This document shows, piece by piece, positions 31,325 to 36,870 of a DNA stretch of 36,870 nucleotides. The DNA is from Acidimicrobiia bacterium (GTDB taxonomy: Bacteria > Actinomycetota > Acidimicrobiia > Spongiisociales > ZC4RG35). The stretch is from contig VXSV01000076.1 of NCBI GenBank assembly GCA_009837815.1, positions 29,350 to 66,219 on the forward strand, given 5' to 3'. How positions within the stretch are numbered: position 1 is the first letter of the stretch; each line of letters starts with the position of its first letter. The position numbers were made by a program, and so were the translations under genes. A model generated the notes under the pieces. The model ran no database searches, was not told where the DNA came from, and saw nothing but the letters and a program-made list of their open reading frames with translations.

Positions 31325-32173
31325 CTAGGGCCGCTCTCCCCTTCCCAGCCGAAGGTTGACGTCATCCACAACCCCCAACAACTCCAACGGCTCATCGATC
31401 ACATAGTGGGCCCCCGCATCCCACAGGATCCGTCGGGCGCCTGCCAGGCGTTCGGAGACTTCCTCGGGTGACCAGGACCGGGCCTCTGACAGGCTGTGGG
31501 CGTTCATGTAGTTGCCGTATCGGGCGATCCCGACCGACCAACACCCGGCCTCCAGCCCCTCCTCGATCCCCGAGGTGGTGTCGTCCACCTTCACCACCGC
31601 CTGGATGGGATGGACATCCAGGAGATCGAGGTTGCGGTAGAGCATGAAAGGACGGGGCCGGGCGCCGTGCGTCACCTCGTCCCCGGCCACCGTGCAGTCA
31701 GGGTGAAACCCCTGGCTGCGGGCCCTCACCAATAAGACGTCCACCATCGAACGGACGAACCCGGTGGTCACGCCGATCTTGACGCCGTAGTCGCCCTGCA
31801 AACTGGCCGCCATCTCCACCACCCCCGGCAGCAACTCCGCATGCTCGGGAAGACACTCGATCGTGAGGGGGACGAAGTCCTCGAACATCCCGCGGGCGGC
31901 GGCCTGGTCGGGGTCCCGCCCATGGACGGCCCGCCAGCGCTCTCGTATGGCGGGCATCTCGAGCAGGCGTCGGATGTGAAGGTCCTTGGTCAAGCCCATC
32001 GGGCCCCGGGCTTCCGACATGGTGATCTCCACCCCCCTCCTCCTGAACACCTCAACGAACACCCGGGCCGGAGCCAGCACATAGGCGTCCACCAAGGTAC
32101 CGCTCCAGTCGAGAATCACCCCTCGAACCGGACCACGGTAGGACCACTCGACACGCCGGTTTTTATCGGACAT
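31325..32173 (-). CDS. phnX: Phosphonoacetaldehyde hydrolase-like protein (phosphonatase)
   Basis: A 282-residue HAD-superfamily hydrolase from ATG 32173, 2 nt after AAGGGG; the ORF-track GTG is one codon earlier. It has the phosphonatase-type motif GVILDWSGTLVDAYVLAP (nucleophile Asp in DWSGT), the Schiff-base Lys region ARGPMGLTKDLHIRRLL, the GVTTGFVRSMVDVLLVRA segment, PDCTVAGDEVTHGARPRP, and the late VVKVDDTTSGIEEGLEAGCW. PhnX cleaves phosphonoacetaldehyde to acetaldehyde and phosphate in aminoethylphosphonate breakdown. No PhnW transaminase or phosphonate transporter is adjacent, so the substrate is inferred from motifs alone. Confidence 0.82.
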   Translation of the reverse strand: MSDKNRRVEWSYRGPVRGVILDWSGTLVDAYVLAPARVFVEVFRRRGVEITMSEARGPMGLTKDLHIRRLLEMPAIRERWRAVHGRDPDQAAARGMFEDFVPLTIECLPEHAELLPGVVEMAASLQGDYGVKIGVTTGFVRSMVDVLLVRARSQGFHPDCTVAGDEVTHGARPRPFMLYRNLDLLDVHPIQAVVKVDDTTSGIEEGLEAGCWSVGIARYGNYMNAHSLSEARSWSPEEVSERLAGARRILWDAGAHYVIDEPLELLGVVDDVNLRLGRGERP

Positions 32174-32228
32174 CACCCCTTACAGTCTGGCAGGTTCGCC
32201 CACCCGATCCGTAGTAATGTCTCAAACC

Positions 32229-32990
32229 ATGTCCGAGACCGTCCAGTTGTTCGTGACCTGCATCATCGACGCGGTCTTTCCCCAGGTAGGACGGGATGTG
32301 GTGGAGGAACTGGAGCGGAACGGAGCGGAGGTGGAGTTTCCGGCCGACCAGACCTGCTGCGGACAGCCCGCCTACAACGCAGGCCACCACCGGGAGTCGA
32401 CGGAGGTGCTGGCGCACAACCTGGAGGTGCTGGACCGGACCGGCGGCCCGATAGTGATCCCGTCGGGGTCCTGCGCCGACTTTCTCATCCATCACGGCCC
32501 GCGTCTGGCGTCCGGAGACCCGGAGAAGGCCGCCATGGCCGAACGGGTTGCGGCGCGGATCCGGGAGTTCACCTCATTCGTCGCCGAACAGCGGGAGCGG
32601 GCCTCGGCGGAGGAGACCGAAACCCAAGACCGCTCCCCCGCCCGCCGGGCCTTCTATCACCCCTCATGCCACGCCCTGCGCGGCCTGGGCCTGCGACGGG
32701 AGGGGGAGTCGCTTCTGGAATCGGTGCGGGGGGTGGAACGGGTTGAGATCGAGGGCGCCGAGGAGTGCTGTGGGTTCGGCGGCCTGTTCGCCCTGGAGAT
32801 GCCCGAGGTCTCCACCGGGATTATGAACACCAAGCTGGACCGGCTGGAAGAAGCCGGCGTGGAGATGCTGGTGGGAGGGGATGCGGCTTGTCTGATCCAC
32901 CTGGAGGGGGGACTCCGGCGGCGTGAGAACCCCATGCAGGTGGTCCATATCGCCTCGGCGATCGCCCCCCGCCGCGAAAACCTCCGATGA
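32229..32990 (+). CDS. lutA: Lactate oxidation iron-sulfur protein LutA
   Basis: A 253-residue protein (starting at ATG 32229; ATG 32217 is the alternative) with the two cysteine-rich CCG domains of LutA/GlpC-like proteins: DQTCCGQPAYNAGHHRES in the first half, then FYHPSCHALRGLGLR and EECCGFGGLFALEMPE in the second. It would bind iron-sulfur clusters and pass electrons in the LutABC complex that oxidises L-lactate to pyruvate. A TAGTAA box at 32212 places transcription start near the second ATG, which is why I prefer it. It is the first gene of the lut operon, overlapping lutB by 4 bp (ATGA). Confidence 0.88.
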   Translation: MSETVQLFVTCIIDAVFPQVGRDVVEELERNGAEVEFPADQTCCGQPAYNAGHHRESTEVLAHNLEVLDRTGGPIVIPSGSCADFLIHHGPRLASGDPEKAAMAERVAARIREFTSFVAEQRERASAEETETQDRSPARRAFYHPSCHALRGLGLRREGESLLESVRGVERVEIEGAEECCGFGGLFALEMPEVSTGIMNTKLDRLEEAGVEMLVGGDAACLIHLEGGLRRRENPMQVVHIASAIAPRRENLR

Positions 32991-34387
32991 ACCGGCCGGT
33001 TACCTTCCGCCGCCGGGCCGTCGGGGAGATGGACACCCCCAAACCGGCGGCAGTGGGACGGGCGGCCCGGAGGTTCATGGGTAAGCGCCAGTGGGCGGTA
33101 GACGACTTCACACCCATGGAGGAGACCCGAGATCGGGCCCGGATGATCCGACTCCACACCCTGGCCAACCTCCATACCTATCTCGACCAGTTCGCCGACT
33201 CGGTGGAGCGCAACGGGGGCCAAGTGCTCTGGGCGGCCGACGCGGCGGAGGCCAACCGGCTCATCTCCGAGGTGATCGGGAGGAAGGAGGGCTCCCTGGT
33301 GATCAAGTCCAAGTCGATGGTCACCGAAGAACTCGACCTCAACGCCCACCTGCAGGCCGAGGGGCACACGGTGGTGGAGACCGACCTGGGGGAGTTCATC
33401 GTTCAGTTGGCGGAGGACCACCCATCTCACATCATCGCCCCGGTGATGCACCTCACCCGCCAGGACATCGGGGAGTTGTTTCACAAGCGGCTGGAAATTC
33501 CCTACACCGACGATCCTGAGGAACTCAACGCGGTGGCCCGCCGCCACCTGCGCCGTTTCTTTCTCTCCGCGGACGTGGGCATCTCGGGAGTGAACACCGG
33601 AGTCGCCGAGACCGGGTCGATCATCACCGTAACCAACGAGGGCAACGGATGGCTGACCACCGCCGCCCCCCGCACCCACATCGCCGTCATGGGCATGGAA
33701 AGACTGGTCCCCACCTTCGCCGACGCGGCCACCATCGTGGAGGTGCTGGCCCGCTCCGCCACCGGCCAGCGGCTCAGCGTGTACACCAACGTGGTGTCCG
33801 GGCCGAGAAGGCCCGGCGATCCGGACGGACCCGACGAGTTGGTGGTGGTGATCGTGGACAACGGACGCAGCCGAGTCCTATCCAGCGACGCCTCCGAGAT
33901 CCTGGCCTGCATCCGCTGCGGGGCGTGCCTGAACGTCTGCCCGGTGTTCCGGGAGGTGGGCGGCCATGCCTACGGGCAGGTCTACTCGGGTCCCGTCGGG
34001 TCGGTGCTGGCCCCCGGGCTGGCGGATTTCACCGAGGCGGTGGACCTGCCCTTCGCCTCCAGTTTGTGCGGCGCCTGCCGGGAGGTGTGCCCGGTGCGGA
34101 TCGACATTCCCAAGCTGCTGGTCCACCAGCGGGTGCGGGCAACCAGGGAGAACGACCCCTTCCGGTGGCTGGGACCCGGGCTGGGGCTCTATGCACAGGC
34201 AGCCAAACGCCCGGCGGCGTGGAAGACGCTTCTAGCCGCCACCCGGATGGCGGGACGGCTGAAGGGGGACGGATGGTTTCATCGACTTCCCTTACACGCC
34301 AAGGGGTGGACTCAGAGCCGGGACTTCCCCCCACCGGCCCGAGAGTCCTTCCGACAGTGGTGGAAGGCGAACCGCAGTGGAACGTAG
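32987..34387 (+). CDS. lutB: Lactate oxidation iron-sulfur protein LutB
   Basis: A 466-residue protein starting at ATG 32987, coupled to lutA. The N-terminal half is a LUD-type domain with IKSKSMVTEELDLNAHLQAE, then VGISGVNTGVAETGSIITVT and TAAPRTHIAVMGMERLV. The C-terminal part carries two ferredoxin-type cysteine clusters, CIRCGACLNVCPVFREVGG and CGACREVCPVRIDIP, for [4Fe-4S] clusters. The length and order are those of LutB (YkgF). It works with LutA and LutC in the lactate-oxidising complex. Confidence 0.92.
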   Translation: MNRPVTFRRRAVGEMDTPKPAAVGRAARRFMGKRQWAVDDFTPMEETRDRARMIRLHTLANLHTYLDQFADSVERNGGQVLWAADAAEANRLISEVIGRKEGSLVIKSKSMVTEELDLNAHLQAEGHTVVETDLGEFIVQLAEDHPSHIIAPVMHLTRQDIGELFHKRLEIPYTDDPEELNAVARRHLRRFFLSADVGISGVNTGVAETGSIITVTNEGNGWLTTAAPRTHIAVMGMERLVPTFADAATIVEVLARSATGQRLSVYTNVVSGPRRPGDPDGPDELVVVIVDNGRSRVLSSDASEILACIRCGACLNVCPVFREVGGHAYGQVYSGPVGSVLAPGLADFTEAVDLPFASSLCGACREVCPVRIDIPKLLVHQRVRATRENDPFRWLGPGLGLYAQAAKRPAAWKTLLAATRMAGRLKGDGWFHRLPLHAKGWTQSRDFPPPARESFRQWWKANRSGT

Positions 34388-35030
34388 CCGGTTTCTCAGC
34401 CGGGTCGAAGAGGCGGTGGGCGCAGCCACCCTTCCAGGTTTACCCGCGCCACATCCCGGCGATGCGGTTCCCGACCTGGCCGAGGTGGATCTGACCCCCC
34501 ACTTCGTCGAGGCCTTCGAGCTGCTGGACGGGGTGGTGCACCACCGGCCGCCCTTGGAGGTGATCTCTCAGGTCATGGAGGAGCGGGGCGCCCAGGAATT
34601 CCTGGCCTGGGACCAGGAGCACCTCCCCGCCGACGGACTGCTGGCCGCGCTGGCCGAGAGCGGATACCGGCGGGCGTCGACTTGCCTGCCGTCCGACCCC
34701 GAGGGCCGGGTCGCTCATCAGATGGGCTACATGCACGCGGTGGTGGGGGTTTCGGCGGCGCTTGCGGCCTTTGCGGAGTCCGGCTCGGTCGTCGTCGGCT
34801 CCGGGCGAGGACGCTCCCGCCTGGCCTCGGTAATCCCGGCTGTGCATGTGGTGCTGGTTCCCACCGACCGGATCTTTCGCTCCCTCTCCCACTGGGCGGC
34901 CCAGGCCGACTCGCCGGGCAGTCTCGCCAACCTGGTGTTCGTCACCGGCCCGAGCCGCACCGGCGACATAGAGTTGACCCTCACCAAAGGCGTGCACGGT
35001 CCCGGCGAGATCCACGCCGTGCTGCTGTGA
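34377..35030 (+). CDS. lutC: Lactate utilisation protein LutC (LUD domain)
   Basis: A 217-residue protein starting at GTG 34377, overlapping the lutB end by 11 bp. It has the LUD fold, with YMHAVVGVSAALAAFAESGS, then VVGSGRGRSRLASVIPAVHV and the C-terminal FVTGPSRTGDIELTLTKGVH. The GPSrTaDIe..lvlGvHGP segment is diagnostic for LutC; here TKGVHGPGEIH reads with Thr-Lys in place of Val-Leu. It completes the lutABC set. Its stop codon overlaps the following aminotransferase start (GTGA). Confidence 0.9.
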   Translation: MERSRFLSRVEEAVGAATLPGLPAPHPGDAVPDLAEVDLTPHFVEAFELLDGVVHHRPPLEVISQVMEERGAQEFLAWDQEHLPADGLLAALAESGYRRASTCLPSDPEGRVAHQMGYMHAVVGVSAALAAFAESGSVVVGSGRGRSRLASVIPAVHVVLVPTDRIFRSLSHWAAQADSPGSLANLVFVTGPSRTGDIELTLTKGVHGPGEIHAVLL

Positions 35031-36181
35031 CCGTCGCCAGCCGTCTGCGGCCGTTCGGGAACACCATCTTCACCGAGATATCCCATCGGGCCCGCCGGCG
35101 CGGGGCGATCGATCTCGGGCAGGGCTTCCCCGACTTCGAGGGTCCGGACTTCGTGAAGAAGGCCGCCAAGTCGGGGATCGACGCCGAGTCCAACCAGTAC
35201 CCGCCTTCCATGGGCCTTCCGGTCCTGCGGGAGCGGATCGCCGCCGGATTCGGCGCCCAAACCGGGATCGGAGTGGACCCGGACAGCAACGTGACCGTCA
35301 CATCCGGGTGCACCGAGGCGCTGGCGGCCTCCTTCCTGGGGCTCGTGGAACCGGGCGAGCGGGTAATCCTCCTCGAGCCCTGGTACGACGCCTACCCGGT
35401 GGGCTGCGCCCTGGCCGGGGCTCTCCCCCGGTTCGTGACACTCCGCCCTCCCGACTTCCGGCTGCCCGAGGCCGAGTTGCGGGCGGCGTTCGCCGAGGGC
35501 GCCCGAGCGATCGTGTTCAACACGCCCCACAACCCGACCGGGCGGGTCTTCGATCACGATGAGATGGCGCTGGTGGCCGAACTGTGCGTCTCCCACGACG
35601 TCATCGCCTTCACCGACGAGGTGTACGAACACATCCGATTCGACGGGAAACCCCACCTCTCCCTGGCGTCCTACCCGGGGATGTGGGAGAGGACCGTAAC
35701 CATGTCATCGGTGGGCAAAAGCTTCTCTTTGACCGGATGGAAGACCGGCTGGGCGGTGGCCCCCGAGGACCTCACCGCGGGAGTGAGAGCCGCCCACCAG
35801 TTCCTCACCTTCACCACTCCCAACCCCATGCAGCACGGGACAGCCGTCGCCCTGGCTGCCCCCCGGGAGTACTTCAAGGAGTTACGGGCCCTGTACACCT
35901 CCCGGAGAGACCTTCTGGCGGAGGGACTTGACCGCCTGGGCTTCGGCGTCTACACCCCCGAGGGCACCTACTTCCTGCTGGCCGACCACCGCCCGTTCGG
36001 CTTCTCCGACGACGTGGCCTTCGTCAACCACGTCATCGAGCATCTGGGGGTGGCGGCCATCCCGCCGTCGGTGTTCTACAACGATCCGGCGGACGGCGCC
36101 GAACTGGTGCGCTTCGCCTTCTGCAAGAGCGACGACACCCTGCGCTCGGCCCTCCGGCGGTTGGAGGGCATCAGGGGATGA
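35027..36181 (+). CDS. Class I/II PLP aminotransferase, kynurenine-transaminase-like
   Basis: A 384-residue fold-type I aminotransferase starting at GTG 35027, overlapping lutC by 4 bp. The N-terminus is TIFTEISHRARRRGAIDLGQ, followed by GFPDFEGPDF; the next conserved region is SNQYPPSMGLPVLRERIA. Other signatures are VTSGCTEALAASFLG, the NTPHNPTGRVFD loop, the FTDEVYEHIRFDGKPH strand, and the PLP-binding SSVGKSFSLTGWKTGWAVAP with the catalytic Lys. This pattern is closest to kynurenine--oxoglutarate transaminase and related YbdL/glutamine transaminase proteins. The true substrate is unknown. Coupling to lutC is notable, since the lut system has no known need for a transaminase. Confidence 0.85.
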   Translation: MTVASRLRPFGNTIFTEISHRARRRGAIDLGQGFPDFEGPDFVKKAAKSGIDAESNQYPPSMGLPVLRERIAAGFGAQTGIGVDPDSNVTVTSGCTEALAASFLGLVEPGERVILLEPWYDAYPVGCALAGALPRFVTLRPPDFRLPEAELRAAFAEGARAIVFNTPHNPTGRVFDHDEMALVAELCVSHDVIAFTDEVYEHIRFDGKPHLSLASYPGMWERTVTMSSVGKSFSLTGWKTGWAVAPEDLTAGVRAAHQFLTFTTPNPMQHGTAVALAAPREYFKELRALYTSRRDLLAEGLDRLGFGVYTPEGTYFLLADHRPFGFSDDVAFVNHVIEHLGVAAIPPSVFYNDPADGAELVRFAFCKSDDTLRSALRRLEGIRG

Positions 36182-36870
36182 GGATCACCTTTCCGGTGGT
36201 CTCCCTGCCTTCCAGCATCCGGTGGGCGCGGGCGGCTTCCCGCATGGGGAGGCTGTGACCGATCCGCAGGCCCAACTCGCCGCTGATCACCATCTCGAAC
36301 AGCGATGATGCTCTCCCCAGCAACTCGGCGCGGGTGGACACGTAGTCGGCCCCCGTGGGGCGGGTCAGGAACAGCGACCCCTCCTGGGTGAGGCGCAGCG
36401 GCGCCACGGGAGGAACCGGCCCGCTGGCGTTCCCGAAGGTGACCATCATCCCCCGGGGGCGAAGCACCGACAGTCCCCGGTCGAAGGTGGCCGCGCCCAC
36501 TCCGTCATAGACGACGTCGATCGGGCGGGGACCGGCGATCTCCTCAACCGCCTCGGCGAAGTCGGTCTCCCGGTAACAGATGACATGGTCGGCCCCGGCG
36601 CTCTCGGCCAACCGGGCCTTCTCGGCGCTCCCCACCGTGGTGAACACCTCCGCCCCGCGGCGTTTGGCCAGTTGGATCAGGAGCAGCCCCACTCCTCCCG
36701 CCCCGGCATGCACCAGCGCCCGGTCGCCCTCCGAAAGCGGGAAGGTGTCGTTGGCCAGGAAGTGGGCGGTTATCCCCTGCAGCAGCAACCCGGCCGCCGA
36801 CTCGATCTCCACGCCAGGAGGCACCGGGACCATCCTGTCGGCCGGCCCCACCACCTGCTCGGCATAGGAG
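36171..36870 (-). CDS. Quinone oxidoreductase-like MDR protein, partial at right edge
   Basis: The frame is open to the window edge, reading SYAEQVVGPADRMVPVPPGV at its start, so about 230 residues are seen and the N-terminal part is missing. Motifs fit the zinc-independent quinone oxidoreductase (QOR/zeta-crystallin) branch of the medium-chain dehydrogenases: AHFLANDTFPLSEGDRALVH, then the NADPH-binding AGAGGVGLLLIQLAKRRGAE, VICYRETDFAEAV, IDVVYDGVGAATFDRGLSVL and RGMMVTFGNASGPVPP. Members reduce quinones or enones with NADPH. Its stop overlaps the convergent aminotransferase end by 11 bp. Confidence 0.88.
   Translation of the reverse strand, partial: SYAEQVVGPADRMVPVPPGVEIESAAGLLLQGITAHFLANDTFPLSEGDRALVHAGAGGVGLLLIQLAKRRGAEVFTTVGSAEKARLAESAGADHVICYRETDFAEAVEEIAGPRPIDVVYDGVGAATFDRGLSVLRPRGMMVTFGNASGPVPPVAPLRLTQEGSLFLTRPTGADYVSTRAELLGRASSLFEMVISGELGLRIGHSLPMREAARAHRMLEGRETTGKVILIP

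Overview
The window looks like a chromosomal segment of a high-GC actinobacterium. An Acidimicrobiia-type organism is my best guess. The evidence is the GC-rich codon use, a cluster of F420-type luciferase-like oxidoreductases, lipoproteins with long Thr-rich linkers, frequent GTG starts, and genes with an extended -10 box almost touching the start codon. The lineage is an inference from these traits; no rRNA or other marker gene is present. No prophage, insertion sequence, CRISPR array, tRNA or rRNA was found.

Layout. 1-1200: the 5' end of a possible acetamidase/formamidase-like gene running off the left edge, then an AbiEii-type nucleotidyltransferase with a small partner. 1204-7455 (minus): a sugar-uptake and catabolism operon made of a solute-binding lipoprotein, two ABC permeases, a Gfo/Idh/MocA dehydrogenase, a bicupin protein and a ROK-like kinase. 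It has no ATPase of its own. 7808-9827: citrate synthase, a hotdog thioesterase and a DUF454 membrane protein. 9828-13606: four tandem F420-type luciferase-like oxidoreductase paralogues plus a vestige of a fifth copy. 13657-18434: a DUF378 protein, an endonuclease IV-like domain fused to a LigD-type primase-polymerase domain, a HisA-like barrel fused to a VOC domain, and a SAM riboswitch controlling metX. 18438-21495: selD, which is itself a selenoprotein gene with an in-frame TGA, then greA and mgtE. 21496-23300: a small accessory-looking patch with a tiny ORF, 10-bp-period repeats, an AAA ATPase and a non-coding region able to form a long stem. 23295-29939: a lipoprotein, a class IV aminotransferase coupled to nadE, paired fluoride channel genes, the aroF-tyrA operon and one unknown gene. 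30245-36870: an SH3-like lipoprotein, a phosphonatase-like hydrolase, lutABC coupled to an aminotransferase, and a partial quinone oxidoreductase.

How the parts work together. The left operon would bind and import a sugar or sugar derivative, oxidise it (Gfo/Idh/MocA) and probably isomerise and phosphorylate it (bicupin, ROK), using an ATPase encoded elsewhere. aroF and tyrA set the entry to the shikimate pathway and the tyrosine branch. metX is placed under SAM feedback. selD supplies selenophosphate and needs Sec decoding for its own synthesis, so selA, selB and selC should exist elsewhere in the genome. lutABC oxidises lactate.

The most unusual items are the endonuclease IV/LigD-polymerase fusion, the HisA-like/VOC fusion with altered catalytic positions, the Sec-encoded SelD missed by the ORF track, the ROK gene with a good Shine-Dalgarno facing an AUC codon, and the LLM gene array with a decayed fifth copy. 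All functional calls come from reading motifs by eye; no database search was run.
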